DNA of 64,000 bases. It comes from Chromohalobacter canadensis. GTDB taxonomy: Bacteria; Pseudomonadota; Gammaproteobacteria; Pseudomonadales; Halomonadaceae. The stretch spans positions 1 through 64,000 of the forward strand of contig NZ_JAJQJH010000007.1 in the NCBI RefSeq assembly GCF_029544075.1. Reading direction: 5' to 3'. Position 1 is the stretch's first letter, and each line of letters begins with the position of its first letter. The notes under the pieces were generated by a model that made no database searches, had not been told where the DNA came from, and saw nothing but the letters and a program-made list of their open reading frames with translations. This document shows positions 19,622 to 30,657 of this stretch, piece by piece. A program made the position numbers and the translations under genes.

Positions 19622-20224
19622 ATGTCCACACCCCAGGGGGCGTCGTTGCGCCTGGCATCGGCTTCGCCGCGTCGCCGTGAGCTGTTGGCTTCGATCGGCA
19701 TCGAGGTCGAAGTAGCGCCGGCGGATATCGATGAGACTCCGCGGTCGGAGGAATTGCCTGCCGCTTATGTGGAGCGCCTTGCGAGAGACAAGGCGCAGGC
19801 CGGTGCGGCGGGAACGTCGCTGCCCACATTGGGGTCCGACACAGCGGTGGTGTTGGGGCAGCGCATCTTGGGGAAACCGCGTGATCGCGAAGATGCCGTT
19901 GCCATGCTTACGGCGCTGTCGGGCAGCACTCATGAAGTGATGACTGGCGTCGCGGTGACAGGGCCGTGTGGAATGTTGTCGACCTACGTGACGACCCGGG
20001 TGACACTGCGTCCGCTCGCAGCGCACGAGATCGATGCGTACTGGCATAGTGGTGAGCCCGTCGACAAGGCCGGCGCCTATGCCATACAAGGGCTAGCGGC
20101 GATCTTTGTCGAGCGCATCGAAGGTAGTCACTCCGCAGTAGTCGGGCTACCGCTTTTCGAGACCGCCAAGTTATTGACGCGCCAAGGTGTCTCGCTGTGG
20201 GGCGAGCGCTTGGCTGTGCCATAA
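19622..20224 (+). CDS. maf: Maf-family nucleotide pyrophosphatase (YhdE type, dTTP/UTP)
   Basis: A house-cleaning nucleotide pyrophosphatase that removes non-canonical and some canonical NTPs. The N-terminal [12 protein letters not shown] motif, the SDTAVVL block and [25 protein letters not shown] mark the YhdE branch (dTTP/UTP). Length is 200. It lies between mreD and rng, 54 and 31 bases away, as in most gammaproteobacteria. An effect on septation is known for overexpressed Maf but cannot be inferred here. Confidence 0.94.
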   Translation: MSTPQGASLRLASASPRRRELLASIGIEVEVAPADIDETPRSEELPAAYVERLARDKAQAGAAGTSLPTLGSDTAVVLGQRILGKPRDREDAVAMLTALSGSTHEVMTGVAVTGPCGMLSTYVTTRVTLRPLAAHEIDAYWHSGEPVDKAGAYAIQGLAAIFVERIEGSHSAVVGLPLFETAKLLTRQGVSLWGERLAVP

Positions 20225-20255
20225 TGCCGACAGATTATCTGGTTAGGGGCAACGC

Positions 20256-21719
20256 ATGAGCGGCGAGGTACTGATCAATTTGACGCCCATGGAGACACGC
20301 GTCGCCGTGGTCGAGAACGGTGTCTTGCAAGAAGCCTTCATCGAACGCAGCCGTCGGCGTGGCATTGTGGGTAATATCTACAAGGGCAAGGTTGTACGTG
20401 TACTGCCGGGCATGCAGGCTGCCTTCGTGGATATTGGGCTCGAGCGGGCGGCCTTCATTCATGTCAACGAAGTCGTTGCGCCCAACGCGAACATCGATGA
20501 ACACACCACGATCTCGCACTTGCTCCAGGAAGGGCAGCCATTGGTCGTGCAGGTCACCAAGGATCCCATCGCATCGAAAGGGGCGCGTTTGACCACGCAT
20601 CTGTCGGTGCCGTCGCGCTATCTGGTGTATATGCCCGACTCGCCACATACGGGTGTCTCCCAGCGTATCGAGGATGAGGGCGAACGCGAACGACTCAAGA
20701 CGTTGATCGAAACCTCTCAGGCAGCAATGCACGATGAAGTGCCCGGGGGCGTGATCATCCGCACTGCTGCCGAGGGTGTGGGACAAGAAGAGCTGGCGAC
20801 CGACATGCATTTTTTGTTGCGGCTCTGGCGCAAGGTCGATGAGCGTCGGCTTAACGCCACCCCGCCGGCTCTTCTTTATGACGACCTGCCGTTATTTATC
20901 CGTACGTTACGCGACGTGTTACGTGCTGACATTGAGCGCGTACGAATCGATTCGCGCGAAAACTACGCCAAGCTCAAAGAGTTCGCCAAGGAATTCATGC
21001 CCGATGTCGAGTCGTGCATCGAGTACTATCCCGGCGAGCGTCCGCTGTTCGATCTTTACAGCGTCGAGGACGAGATCCAGAAGGCTCTGGGCCGCAAGGT
21101 ACAGCTCAAATCGGGCGGTTACTTAGTTATCGACCAGACTGAGGCGATGACCACCATCGATGTCAATACCGGCGGTTATGTGGGGCATCGTAACCTCGAG
21201 GAGACCATCTTCAAGACCAACCTCGAGGCAGCCACGGCGATCGCGCGTCAGCTGCGGCTACGCAACCTGGGTGGCATCATCATCATCGATTTCATCGACA
21301 TGGAAGAGCTCGAGCACCAGCGCCAGGTTCTGCGTGTTCTCGAGAAGGCACTGGAACGCGACCACGCCAAGAATAAGCTGACCGGCGTGACCGAACTCGG
21401 CTTGGTGCAGGTGACGCGCAAGCGCACTCGCGAAAGCCTCGAGCAGACCTTGTGCGAGCCTTGCTTGACCTGCCAGGGACGCGGAACACTCAAGACACCG
21501 GAGACCGTGTGCTACGAGATATTTCGGGAAATCCTGCGCGAAGAGCGTGCTTACAGCCCGGAAACCTACATGGTGCTGGCTTCTCAGGGAGTGGTCGATC
21601 GCCTGCTCGACGAAGAATCGACAGCGGTGGCGGACCTGGAAGCTTTCATTGGCAAGACGATTCGCTTTCAGGTCGAAGCCCACTATTCCCAGGAGCAGTA
21701 CGACATCGTGCTGATGTGA
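20256..21719 (+). CDS. rng: Ribonuclease G
   Basis: Endoribonuclease of the RNase E/G family, acting in 16S rRNA 5' maturation and mRNA decay. The S1 domain occupies about residues 38-120 (GNIYKGKVVRVLPGMQAAFVDIG). The catalytic domain has DVNTGGYVG and IIIIDFIDM with the Mg-binding aspartates. The Zn-link CEPCLTCQGRG follows. At 487 residues it lacks the long C-terminal scaffold of RNase E, so RNase G is the right assignment. AGGGGC lies upstream of the ATG. yhdP starts four bases after the stop. Confidence 0.97.
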   Translation: MSGEVLINLTPMETRVAVVENGVLQEAFIERSRRRGIVGNIYKGKVVRVLPGMQAAFVDIGLERAAFIHVNEVVAPNANIDEHTTISHLLQEGQPLVVQVTKDPIASKGARLTTHLSVPSRYLVYMPDSPHTGVSQRIEDEGERERLKTLIETSQAAMHDEVPGGVIIRTAAEGVGQEELATDMHFLLRLWRKVDERRLNATPPALLYDDLPLFIRTLRDVLRADIERVRIDSRENYAKLKEFAKEFMPDVESCIEYYPGERPLFDLYSVEDEIQKALGRKVQLKSGGYLVIDQTEAMTTIDVNTGGYVGHRNLEETIFKTNLEAATAIARQLRLRNLGGIIIIDFIDMEELEHQRQVLRVLEKALERDHAKNKLTGVTELGLVQVTRKRTRESLEQTLCEPCLTCQGRGTLKTPETVCYEIFREILREERAYSPETYMVLASQGVVDRLLDEESTAVADLEAFIGKTIRFQVEAHYSQEQYDIVLM

Positions 21720-21723
21720 GCCC

Positions 21724-24700
21724 ATGAATGCGTTGCGAGGAGCGTGGCGCTGGGCGCTCACAGTCGTGGCGGTGGTACTGAGCATCATCGTGCTGGTGTT
21801 GCTGGCAGCGCGCGGTCTGGCGACACAGGTCGATGCGTTTCGCGACGATATCGAAGCCCAGCTCTCCGAGCGTTTCAGCGCCGATGCCGAGCTTGAGAAT
21901 CTCGGCGCCGATTGGCATGGTTGGGACCCGTCTGCGACGCTTTCGGGCATGACCTTGCGTGCCAAGGTGCCTCAGGCGCCGCCTTTGCTGAGCCTTGAAA
22001 GCGCGCATGCGCGTCTCGATACCCTGGCGTCGCTACGCGCGGGGTATCCCGTTTTCGAAAGGGCCGAGGTCGAACAAGCGACGCTTCATCTCTATCAGCG
22101 TGCCGAAGGGGGGTGGGGCTGGCCCTCGGCGGAAGTGCCTGATGAGGTTCAGGCACCGGGCCGCTTCCGTCTCGCCGATATCGACCGTTGGGTCGGCGCT
22201 CTTCTGCGTCAGCGTGTCGCCATTCATGACGTGCGCGTGGTGCTGCATGGGCGACAGGATGAGGTCACGCTCGTGGCACCGCGCGTGCTGATGGCGGGTG
22301 GCGATTCACAGGCCCATCTCGAAGGTCAGTTGCATGTCGAAGGCCAACCGGACGCCGCGTTGAGCGCGGTGCTCGAGGTACTACCCGGGCGTCGTGGACT
22401 GGGCGCCTTCAATGCTGCCTTGCAAGTCGACGTCAACGCCCAAGGACTGCGTGCCCTAGGGCAGGTGTTGACCGCTCAGCAACGCTACACTCTGAAAACG
22501 GTAGAAGGCGACGCCCGGCTATGGGCCCGCTGGCATGATGCCCGCCTTGAGGATGCTCGCCTGCGGTTGTCGCTACCCAGACTGGATATCACACGACGTG
22601 ATGGCTCGCCGCTGGCATTCGAGGATATCGGCGTGCGTGCCCAGGCGTTGCGAGATGACAATGGCGGCTGGGATATCTGGGCCAATGGCCTAGTCGCCAA
22701 ACGCAATGGCGACGACCGTGAAGGATCACCCTTGCCCGAGCGATTACAGGCGCGCGTTGAAGGCGCCGACTGGTGGCTGCGCAGCAGTGATTTTTCGCTG
22801 GGTGCATTGGCCGCTTGGGGCGGCATGCTGCCGTTGTCGGATGAACACAAACGAATGCTTGACCAGATGGCTCCACAGGGGCAAGTTGTCGGCCTCGAAG
22901 TCGGGCATCATGACGGCCGTTGGTTTTCACGAACGGCACTGACGGGGGCACGCGTGTCGGCTTGGGACGGCATTCCCGGTGGCGGGCCATTCAGTGCCTG
23001 GGTGACCACCGACAACGCTTCGGGAAGCGTGCGTTTTCGGGATGAGTCGGGCATGGCGCTCGCATTCCCCGACGTCTATGTCCAACCAATCGCACTGGAT
23101 GCTGCGGCCGGGCGTATCGACTGGCAGCGTGACGGCAATGCCTTCTATATTGAAGGCAAGGCATTGCAAGCCAACTGGCGCGGGGCCGAGGTGAACGGTA
23201 CGTTCGTGACGCACCTACCGATGGCCGAGGACACGCCTGGACATCTCGATCTTGACCTAGCGTTTTCCAATGCCGATGCGATCAATACACCGCTGCTCGA
23301 CTGGCTGCCCACCCAAGCCATGGACGACGAACTCCTCGATTGGCTGTCGCAGGTCAGTGGACGCGTCTCTCAGGGTAGTCTGTCGTTGTCGCAGACGTTA
23401 ACCGAACGCGAGGCGCCTGAGGGGGAGATATTCGTCAATCCCGATGATCGCCTGCAGCTGGAACTGGATGTCGAGCAGGGCCGCTTGCCCTATGACCCTG
23501 AATGGCCCGCCCTCGACAACGTCTCCGGGCATCTAGACATCGACAATCAATCCTTGGTGGCGCAGGTCGACCATGCTACTAGCATGGGGCTGGAAACCCG
23601 CGACGCCCGTGTCCTGATGGTCGGCAACACGCTGGGTGTGCGCGGGCCGGTCACAGGGTCCAGCCAGGCCTTGCTGGATTATCTCGCCGAGGCGCCGCTG
23701 GAAGACCTCAGCGAAACTTTCGCCGATTGGCAGAGTGAAGGCCACGTCGAAGCCGATCTCGATATGACGATCCCACTGGCGATTCCCGAGGCCATGAAGG
23801 CTGAGATTCAGGGGCGTGTCGAGGCCTCGCGCCTGTATCTCGGCATGTTGCGTCTTCCGTTCGAGGATGTTCAGGGCGATCTGCATTATCGCCACCTCAA
23901 GGATCAGGATTTCTTGACCGGTGATGTGAGCGCGCGGGTATTGGGGGGGGACATGCATGGCATACTGGATATGGGCAATGACGGCTTTACCTTCACGGGC
24001 CGTGCCAGCGCCGAGGGGCTATTGAGCTGGGCGCGTCTGGCGCCGCAGCCCGCGCTTGCCGAGGGCACGCTGCCGTATCGCGCGCGGGTCACCTTCGATG
24101 ACAAAGACAACGCGAGTGTGCGCGTCACCAGTGACCTCGAAGGCTTGGCTCTGCGCCTTCCAGCCCCCTTTGGCAAGGCCGTCGACGACACGGCGGCGCT
24201 AGAAGTCAGCGCGGATGTGGCGTCGGGTAGCGGCTGGGTCCGACTGTCGGACTGGGGGCGGTTACGCTGGCGTACGCGAGCCGAACGTTTACAGGGCCAG
24301 GCGTGGTTGGAAAAATGGCCGGAAGCACCTCAGTGGCCCCAGCAGGATGGCTGGACCGTGAACTGGCAGCCGCCGCGACTGGACCCACAACAATGGCTCG
24401 CGGTGCTGCGCGAACGCGATCTCAACCGTCAAGTCCTCACGCAACCCAAGGGCGTGCCGGACGATACCTCGAGCAGTGCGGGCGAGGATATCTCGAGCGG
24501 TCTGCGGCGTATCGCCGTCTCGACGCCCTGTGTCGTCCTCAATGATCAATGCCGGGGTGCGTTACAAGCCGATGTCGCACCGCTTGAGAATGGATGGCAA
24601 CTGGCGCTGGCGGGCCCCGTTGCGGCGGGAGAAGCGCTGTGGCGACCAGAGGCGCCGCGTCCGGTGGAGATTGACCTCGCGCGTCTCGATCTCGATACCT

Positions 24701-25614
24701 TGTGGCCTGCTGAGGATGCCACCCAAAGCGACGGCAAGGTGAAACTCAGCGATGAAATCGCCACGCCGCCGGACCCCATAGCACTTCCGGATGGCCTGGA
24801 AGGCTGGCCCGATGGGCGCTTGCATGTCGGCGAGCTGCGTCATGACGGACAAACCTTCGGTCCGCTCGATGCCGACTGGCAGACCTCATCAAAGCGTCTG
24901 GATATCAAGCCGTTGTCGCTCGTGGTCAACGGCGTAACAGCGAGCGGCGAACTGGCTTGGGAAATGGCGGGGCGAAAGGGTAGCCTGACGCGCGCGCGGT
25001 TGGCACTGAAGGGCAGTAATCTCGGCGACGCCCTGGTTCGTCTGGGACAGCCTGAAGTGGTCAATAGCGAAAGCGTCGACCTGAATGCACGCTTGGCATG
25101 GCCCGGCGCGCCATGGCAGTTTGCCGTGGAACGCTCGCAGGGCAGCGTGTCGCTGGCATTGACCAATGGCCGTTTTCGGCAGGTCGACTCGGGTCCGGCG
25201 AAGCTAGTCGGGCTGCTCAATCTGGACAACATCTTCCGTCGGCTGACGTTGGATTTCTCCGATATTACTCAGGAGGGGACGGCTTTCAATAGCGTGAACG
25301 GCGAGGCAACGCTGTTCGATGGCAAGCTCGTGACCCGAGGCCCGGTTGAAATCGACGGTTCGGCCACCCACTTTACCTTGCAAGGCGAAGCCGATCTCGT
25401 GCAGCGTACACTGAATCAGCGACTGGGTATCACCGTGCCGGTGAGCCAGAATTTGCCGCTGGCGGCCGTGCTTGTTGGCGCGCCGCAGGTAGGCGTGGGA
25501 TTGTACCTTGCCCACAAGCTTTTCGGCGGCTGGCTCGATAAGGCAACGCAGATACATTACCGCGTGCACGGCCCATGGTCGTCGCCGCAACTGACACTGG
25601 AAAGCGCCCGATGA
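21724..25614 (+). CDS. yhdP: AsmA-like inter-membrane phospholipid transporter YhdP
   Basis: A 1296-residue AsmA-family protein, anchored by one N-terminal transmembrane helix (about 10-30) with a long beta-rich periplasmic groove that carries phospholipids toward the outer membrane. The DUF3971 region and the C-terminal AsmA-like block ([37 protein letters not shown]) are recognisable. It is close to the length of E. coli YhdP. A G8 run lies inside the gene at 23943-23950. It starts four bases after rng and overlaps tldD by four bases, so this is one operon. Confidence 0.93.
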   Translation: MNALRGAWRWALTVVAVVLSIIVLVLLAARGLATQVDAFRDDIEAQLSERFSADAELENLGADWHGWDPSATLSGMTLRAKVPQAPPLLSLESAHARLDTLASLRAGYPVFERAEVEQATLHLYQRAEGGWGWPSAEVPDEVQAPGRFRLADIDRWVGALLRQRVAIHDVRVVLHGRQDEVTLVAPRVLMAGGDSQAHLEGQLHVEGQPDAALSAVLEVLPGRRGLGAFNAALQVDVNAQGLRALGQVLTAQQRYTLKTVEGDARLWARWHDARLEDARLRLSLPRLDITRRDGSPLAFEDIGVRAQALRDDNGGWDIWANGLVAKRNGDDREGSPLPERLQARVEGADWWLRSSDFSLGALAAWGGMLPLSDEHKRMLDQMAPQGQVVGLEVGHHDGRWFSRTALTGARVSAWDGIPGGGPFSAWVTTDNASGSVRFRDESGMALAFPDVYVQPIALDAAAGRIDWQRDGNAFYIEGKALQANWRGAEVNGTFVTHLPMAEDTPGHLDLDLAFSNADAINTPLLDWLPTQAMDDELLDWLSQVSGRVSQGSLSLSQTLTEREAPEGEIFVNPDDRLQLELDVEQGRLPYDPEWPALDNVSGHLDIDNQSLVAQVDHATSMGLETRDARVLMVGNTLGVRGPVTGSSQALLDYLAEAPLEDLSETFADWQSEGHVEADLDMTIPLAIPEAMKAEIQGRVEASRLYLGMLRLPFEDVQGDLHYRHLKDQDFLTGDVSARVLGGDMHGILDMGNDGFTFTGRASAEGLLSWARLAPQPALAEGTLPYRARVTFDDKDNASVRVTSDLEGLALRLPAPFGKAVDDTAALEVSADVASGSGWVRLSDWGRLRWRTRAERLQGQAWLEKWPEAPQWPQQDGWTVNWQPPRLDPQQWLAVLRERDLNRQVLTQPKGVPDDTSSSAGEDISSGLRRIAVSTPCVVLNDQCRGALQADVAPLENGWQLALAGPVAAGEALWRPEAPRPVEIDLARLDLDTLWPAEDATQSDGKVKLSDEIATPPDPIALPDGLEGWPDGRLHVGELRHDGQTFGPLDADWQTSSKRLDIKPLSLVVNGVTASGELAWEMAGRKGSLTRARLALKGSNLGDALVRLGQPEVVNSESVDLNARLAWPGAPWQFAVERSQGSVSLALTNGRFRQVDSGPAKLVGLLNLDNIFRRLTLDFSDITQEGTAFNSVNGEATLFDGKLVTRGPVEIDGSATHFTLQGEADLVQRTLNQRLGITVPVSQNLPLAAVLVGAPQVGVGLYLAHKLFGGWLDKATQIHYRVHGPWSSPQLTLESAR

Positions 25615-27065
25615 ACGCACTCAACGACAGCGCCTTGAATCAGGCGACCTCATTGCTCCTAGCGCCGGGCGGTCTCGACCTGGCGGCGCTGGATACCGGC
25701 CTGGAGCACGCCATGGGGCCGGGCATCGACTATGCCGACTTATATTTTCAACGTACCTGGCAAGAAAGCTGGATTCTCGAGGACGGCGACGTCAAGGAGG
25801 CCGGCTATAGCATCGACGGCGGCGTTGGTGTACGCACTCTGACCGGTGAAAAGACCGGCTTTGCCTACTCCAATCAGATCAGCGCCGATGCGTTGGCCGA
25901 TACCGGGCGTATTGCAGCGGGCATCGCACGGAGTGGCCAACGGTTGCCACCACAGGCGGTGCAGGCCGCCATGCCCACGCGTCGTTATGCCGATGTCGAT
26001 CCTCTGGCGGGGCTTTCCGCCGAGGATAAAATCGCCATGCTCAAGACAGCGGATCGCGTGGCCCGCGCCGCTGACCCGCGCATTACGCAGGTCAGTGCTT
26101 CGCTGTCGGGTGTCTATGAAGTGGTGATGGTGCGCGCCAGCGATGGCACGCTTGCGGCCGATATTCGCCCCTTGGTTCGGTTTAACGTCAGCGTCATCGC
26201 CATTCGCGACGGCCGTCGTGAGCGCGGCAGTGCTGGCGGCGGCGGGCGCTATTCGATGGCCCGGCTGCGTGACGAAAACGTGGCGGAACGCTTCGCCAAG
26301 GAAGCGGTGCGTCAGGCAATGGTCAACCTGGAGGCGGTCGATGCGCCAGCCGGCCAGATGCCGGTGGTGCTAGGCAACGGCTGGCCCGGTATTCTGCTTC
26401 ATGAGGCGGTGGGGCACGGCCTCGAAGGTGACTTTAATCGTAAAGGTAGCTCGGCCTTCGCGGGGCGTATCGGCGAGCGTGTGGCCGCGCCGGGTGTCAC
26501 GGTCGTCGATGACGGGACGCTATCTGATCGGCGCGGATCGCTGAGTGTCGACGATGAAGGTACCCCGACACAGCGGAACACGCTGATCGAGGACGGCATC
26601 CTGAAAGGTTACATGCAGGATAAGCTCAACGCGCGTCTCACGGGTATGGCGCCCACCGGCAATGCGCGTCGCGAGTCCTACGCACACGTCACCATGCCGC
26701 GCATGACCAATACCTGCATGATGGCCGGCCAGGATGATCCCGAGGATATCGTCAAGAGCGTCAAGCGAGGCATCTATGCGGTGAGCTTCGGCGGTGGCCA
26801 GGTCGATATCACCTCGGGGCGTTTCGTGTTCTCTGCCTCCGAGGCCTATTTGATCGAGGATGGCAAGATCACCGCGCCGGTCAAAGGCGCGACCTTGATT
26901 GGCAACGGACCGGAGGTGATGCAACAGGTGTCGATGATCGGGCACGACCTCGATCTGGATACCGGCATCGGTGTCTGCGGCAAGGAAGGTCAGGGGGTGC
27001 CGGTCGGCGTGGGCCAGCCGACACTCAAGATCGACGAACTGACCGTGGGTGGGACACAGTCATAA
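25611..27065 (+). CDS. tldD: Metalloprotease TldD
   Basis: Active subunit of the TldD-TldE heterodimeric metalloprotease that degrades unfolded peptides and matures microcin B17/CcdA-type substrates. The zinc motif HExxxH is HEAVGH at residues 264-269. The C-terminal half contains [19 protein letters not shown] and GNGPEVM. The start, MNALNDS, overlaps the yhdP stop by four bases; the frame is open 12 codons upstream inside yhdP. Length 484. Its partner pmbA lies two genes downstream. In pseudomonads a nitrilase gene separates yhdP and tldD; it is absent here. Confidence 0.96.
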   Translation: MNALNDSALNQATSLLLAPGGLDLAALDTGLEHAMGPGIDYADLYFQRTWQESWILEDGDVKEAGYSIDGGVGVRTLTGEKTGFAYSNQISADALADTGRIAAGIARSGQRLPPQAVQAAMPTRRYADVDPLAGLSAEDKIAMLKTADRVARAADPRITQVSASLSGVYEVVMVRASDGTLAADIRPLVRFNVSVIAIRDGRRERGSAGGGGRYSMARLRDENVAERFAKEAVRQAMVNLEAVDAPAGQMPVVLGNGWPGILLHEAVGHGLEGDFNRKGSSAFAGRIGERVAAPGVTVVDDGTLSDRRGSLSVDDEGTPTQRNTLIEDGILKGYMQDKLNARLTGMAPTGNARRESYAHVTMPRMTNTCMMAGQDDPEDIVKSVKRGIYAVSFGGGQVDITSGRFVFSASEAYLIEDGKITAPVKGATLIGNGPEVMQQVSMIGHDLDLDTGIGVCGKEGQGVPVGVGQPTLKIDELTVGGTQS

Positions 27066-27123
27066 AGCCCGAAGCGGGAAGAGCGCCGCTACTCGGCTGG
27101 AAGCTGGAAGAAGAAAATTCCTG

Positions 27124-27158
27124 GCTTCGAGCTTCGAGCTTCGAGCTTCGAGCTTCGA
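27124..27158. repeat. Tandem heptanucleotide repeat (GCTTCGA)x5
   Basis: Five perfect head-to-tail copies of GCTTCGA, followed by GC, lie between the convergent tldD and yjgA genes, 23 bases from the yjgA stop. The unit is partly self-complementary around TCGA, so it could fold. Such arrays can vary in copy number by slippage. Confidence 0.9.
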
Positions 27159-27181
27159 GCGGCGAAACCGTATTTTCTGGC

Positions 27182-27700
27182 TTAGAGGTCAGCGGTTTCG
27201 CGGATCAGTTTGAACAATTTGCGGGCGCTCGTCGGCGGCTTTTCACGCTGACGCTCGCTTCTGGCGTTGCGGATGAGTTGCCGCAGCGTCTGGCGGTCGA
27301 CCTCGGGATATTCAGCGATGAAGGCCTCCAGCGCATCGGCGCTGTCGTCCTCGATGAGGCGATCACGCCAGTGCTCGAGCCGATGAAAGGCATTATCGCG
27401 GTGTAAGCTTTCCTGCTCGATGGCGTCGAACGTGGCCTGAATGGCCGCAAGGTCTTCACGGCGCATGACCTTGCCCACGTATTGCATGTGGCGACGCCGC
27501 CCTTCGCGGGAGCGGATACGCGAGGTTTCCTCGACCGCGAAGCGCATGTCGTCGGAAAGCGGTAGGCGTGCGCGTTCGGCATCACTCATGGCGATGATGC
27601 GCTCGCCCAGTGCTTGCAGGGCTTTCATCTCGTTCTTGCGTTGGGTCTTGCTGGGATATCCCGCCTCTTCATCGTGCGGGTCGGGGAGATCGATCGACAT
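27182..27700 (-). CDS. darP: Ribosome-associated protein YjgA (DarP)
   Basis: A 172-residue DUF615 protein that joins late 50S ribosomal assembly intermediates. Family blocks include PSKTQRKNEMKALQALGERI, LPLSDDMRFAVEE, and the basic RREGRRRHMQYVGKVMR-like segment. It is highly charged and mainly helical. It is on the opposite strand between tldD and pmbA, which also flank it in pseudomonads. Confidence 0.94.
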   Translation of the reverse strand: MSIDLPDPHDEEAGYPSKTQRKNEMKALQALGERIIAMSDAERARLPLSDDMRFAVEETSRIRSREGRRRHMQYVGKVMRREDLAAIQATFDAIEQESLHRDNAFHRLEHWRDRLIEDDSADALEAFIAEYPEVDRQTLRQLIRNARSERQREKPPTSARKLFKLIRETADL

Positions 27701-27809
27701 TGCATTACCATCATGCTTCGGGGATGACCGTGCAGTATATCAGGCTTCCTCGACAATCCTACCGAGCCCTTGAGCAGTGTCTCGGGCCTTATGAGTACAG
27801 GAGTAGACC

Positions 27810-29150
27810 ATGAGCCAGGCCTTCGATGCCGTAGAGCAGCAAGCACGCTTGGAGGCACGCGTCGCGCAGGCCTTGGAATTGGCCAAGCGATTGGGCGCCG
27901 ATGCGTGTGAGGTGGGTGCCAGCGTGGACCAGGGAATCGAGGTCGGTGTACGCCTGGGCGACGTGGAAAACGTCGAGCTATCGCGCGATCAGGGGATCGC
28001 GGTGACCGTTTATGTGGGGCAGCGCAAGGGCAGCGTGTCGACATCCGACGCGAGCGATGAATCTTTGCGCGCGGTGGTCGAGAAAGCGTTGGATATTGCG
28101 CGCTATACCGCGGAAGACCCGGCCTCGGGCTTGGCCGACGCGGCGCTGATGGCGACGGAATTGCCGGATCTCGGCGTCCATTACCCTTGGCCGTTGAGCA
28201 CCGACGACGCCATCGAACTGGCGCTTGCGTGCGAGTCCACCGGTCGCGAGGTCGAGGGTATCGCCAATTCCGAGGGGGCGAGCCTATCCAGCGGTGAGGG
28301 CGTGCGCGTATACGGCAATAGCCATGGATTTCTGGGTAGCCAGCGCGGAAGCCGCCACTCGCTGTCGTGCATGTTGATCGCCGGTCAGGGAGCGGACATG
28401 CAGCGCGATTACGACTATACCTCGGTACGCAATCCGGCGGACCTGCAGTCTCCCGAGGTGGTGGGGCGGCGTGCTGCCGAGAAGACGTTGGCCAGGTTGG
28501 GGGCAACCTCACCAGCGACGGGGCGGATGCCGGTGCTCTTTGCGCCTGAACTTGCCAGCGGGCTGGTGGGTAGCTTCATGGGCGCCATCGCCGGGGGTGC
28601 CTTATACCGCGAATCATCCTTCCTGTGCGGTCAGTTGGGTGAGCCCATCTTTCCCGAGTGGTTCACGCTGCGCGAACGCCCTCGTGAATATGGCGCCATG
28701 GCGAGCACGGCCTTCGATAACGATGGCGTCGCCACGCGCGATAACGTCTTCCTCGACCAGGGGCGCTTGGCAAGTTACATGCTCTCGGCGTATAGCGCGC
28801 GACGTCTGGGGATGACCACGACCGGGAATGCCGGTGGGGCGCGCAATCTGCGTATCGACGCGCCTCTAGTCTCGCGGGATGAATTGCTCGCGCAAATGGG
28901 GCGCGGCGTACTCGTTACCGAGTTGATGGGCCAAGGCGTCAACGGCGTGACCGGCGATTATTCACGCGGTGCGTCGGGTTTCTGGGTCGAAGATGGCAAG
29001 ATCCAGCATCCCGTCGAGGAATTCACCATTGCCGGCAACTTGCGCGATATGTTCGCCAATCTTCAAGGGGTGGGCAACGATACCGATACGCGCGGTAGCG
29101 TGCATACCGGAAGTTGGCTGATTGATGACATGACGGTGGCCGGCGAGTAA
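27810..29150 (+). CDS. pmbA: Metalloprotease accessory subunit PmbA/TldE
   Basis: Partner of TldD in the TldD/E protease; this subunit lacks the HExxxH zinc motif, as is normal. Family stretches visible are GADACEVGASVDQG, VSTSDASDESLRAVVEKALDIARYTAEDP and GASGFWVEDGKIQHPVEEFTIAGNLRDM. Length 446. CAGGAG lies seven bases before the ATG. It is transcribed away from yjgA and convergent to mgtE. Confidence 0.96.
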   Translation: MSQAFDAVEQQARLEARVAQALELAKRLGADACEVGASVDQGIEVGVRLGDVENVELSRDQGIAVTVYVGQRKGSVSTSDASDESLRAVVEKALDIARYTAEDPASGLADAALMATELPDLGVHYPWPLSTDDAIELALACESTGREVEGIANSEGASLSSGEGVRVYGNSHGFLGSQRGSRHSLSCMLIAGQGADMQRDYDYTSVRNPADLQSPEVVGRRAAEKTLARLGATSPATGRMPVLFAPELASGLVGSFMGAIAGGALYRESSFLCGQLGEPIFPEWFTLRERPREYGAMASTAFDNDGVATRDNVFLDQGRLASYMLSAYSARRLGMTTTGNAGGARNLRIDAPLVSRDELLAQMGRGVLVTELMGQGVNGVTGDYSRGASGFWVEDGKIQHPVEEFTIAGNLRDMFANLQGVGNDTDTRGSVHTGSWLIDDMTVAGE

Positions 29151-29160
29151 AACGCTCGGT

Positions 29161-29184
29161 GACGCGGGACCTCGGTGCCGCGTC
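29161..29184. terminator. Hairpin between convergent pmbA and mgtE
   Basis: GACGCGG.ACC-tc-GGT.CCGCGTC forms a ten-pair stem with one mismatch, 11 bases after the pmbA stop. The following sequence (GTCATTGTCTC) is only weakly T-rich, so termination efficiency is uncertain. Confidence 0.5.
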
Positions 29185-29222
29185 GTCATTGTCTCATGTG
29201 ATGGCGCGGCGCTCGTCGCGCC

Positions 29223-30575
29223 TCAATAAAATGCTGCGGCCAGTCCCAGAAATGCGACGAAGCCGACCACATCGGTGATCGTCGTCAAGAGCACGCCTCC
29301 CGAGAGCGCTGGATCGATCTTCAGGCGCTTGAGTAGCACGGGAATCACGGTGCCGGCTAATGCGGCAACGGTCAGGTTGATGACCATCGCCAGGGCGATG
29401 ATGCCGCCTAATTTGTAGTCATCGAAGCGCACGATGGCGACCAGGGCTACGATCACGGCCCATAGCACACCGTTCATCATCCCCGAGAGCATTTCGCGGA
29501 CCAGTAGCCACTGCACGTTGGCGCCGCCGACGTGTCCCAGGGCGATCCCACGGATCAGTACCGTCAGCGTTTGCGACCCGGCGATGCCGCCCATGCTGGA
29601 GACGATGGGCATCAAGACGGCCAGCGCAGTGATTTGCTGAATGGTCGATTCGAAGATGCCGATAGCAAACGATACGATGGTTGCTGCGATCAGGTTGATG
29701 CCCAGCCACACTGCGCGTCGACGCCCGGTGCGCCATGCCGGCGCGAAGGTATCTTCGTCCTCATCGAGGCCGGCCATGCTCATGACCTGATGCTCGGCGT
29801 CCTCGCGAATAACGTCGACAACGTCGTCGATGGTGATGCGGCCCAGCAGGGCACCGTCGGTGCTCACCACCGGCGCCGAGATCAGGTCGAATTTCTCGAA
29901 CAGACTAGCGACATCGGTGTCCGCGGCCGTGGCCTGCACCGAGGCAAAATCGGTGTTCATGACCTCGCGGACCAAAATCGAAGGGTCGGACACTAACAGC
30001 AAATTGAGCGGTAGTGTGCCGATCAGTTCGTCGCGGCGGGTGACGACGAGTAGCGTATCGGTGGAATCGGGCAGCTTCTCGTGTCGGCGTAGATAACGCA
30101 GCACCACGTCCAGGGTGATATCCGGGCGAATGGTGATAGTGTCGGTGTTCATCAAGCCGCCTGCGGTGTCCTCGGGATAGGACAGCACGGTCTCGATCCG
30201 CTGGCGTTCCTGCGCCTCCATGGCTTGCAGGACTTCGTGAATGACCGTGTTGGGCAGGCGTTGCAACAAGTCGGCGAGGTCGTCGACATCGAGCCCTTCG
30301 GTCGCCGACACGAGCTGTTCGGCGTCCATGCGGCTCAGGAACTCGCTCTGGATATCATCGCCAAGATATTGCAGCACATCGCCCTGCAATTCGGGCTCGA
30401 CCAGTTCCCAAAGCACATTACGCTCACGCGGTGGCGTCGACTCGAGCAAATGAGCGACGTCGACCGGGGCCAGGCCGCGATTGAGCATGCGGCGCGCCTG
30501 GTCCAGCGCACCGCTTTCCAAGGCCTCGCTAAGGCGGTCCAGACGGGGCTGTAATTGCTTGTGATTGGGACTCAT
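29223..30575 (-). CDS. mgtE: Magnesium transporter MgtE
   Basis: A Mg2+ channel/transporter gated by intracellular Mg2+. An N-terminal superhelical MgtE_N domain (about 25-130) precedes a CBS pair (about 135-255; TDTLLVVTRRDELIGTLPL and LLGRITIDDVVDVIRED) and a five-helix transmembrane domain (about 285-450) with the pore motif MPIVSSMGGIAGSQTLTV. Length (450) is full. It lies 82 bases downstream of npr on the same strand, so it may be read from the rpoN-npr transcript. Confidence 0.96.
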   Translation of the reverse strand: MSPNHKQLQPRLDRLSEALESGALDQARRMLNRGLAPVDVAHLLESTPPRERNVLWELVEPELQGDVLQYLGDDIQSEFLSRMDAEQLVSATEGLDVDDLADLLQRLPNTVIHEVLQAMEAQERQRIETVLSYPEDTAGGLMNTDTITIRPDITLDVVLRYLRRHEKLPDSTDTLLVVTRRDELIGTLPLNLLLVSDPSILVREVMNTDFASVQATAADTDVASLFEKFDLISAPVVSTDGALLGRITIDDVVDVIREDAEHQVMSMAGLDEDEDTFAPAWRTGRRRAVWLGINLIAATIVSFAIGIFESTIQQITALAVLMPIVSSMGGIAGSQTLTVLIRGIALGHVGGANVQWLLVREMLSGMMNGVLWAVIVALVAIVRFDDYKLGGIIALAMVINLTVAALAGTVIPVLLKRLKIDPALSGGVLLTTITDVVGFVAFLGLAAAFY

Positions 30576-30657
30576 ACGGAATCGGCATCCTTTGTCGATT
30601 CTTGGGCGAGGCGTTATTCTAACATCGCTTCAGGCAGGCGCGAACACTGTTCGTTAA

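Noticed and set aside
27810-29150. PmbA lacks an HExxxH zinc motif, possible inactivation
   Set aside because: Absence of the motif is normal for the TldE/PmbA subunit; TldD carries it.
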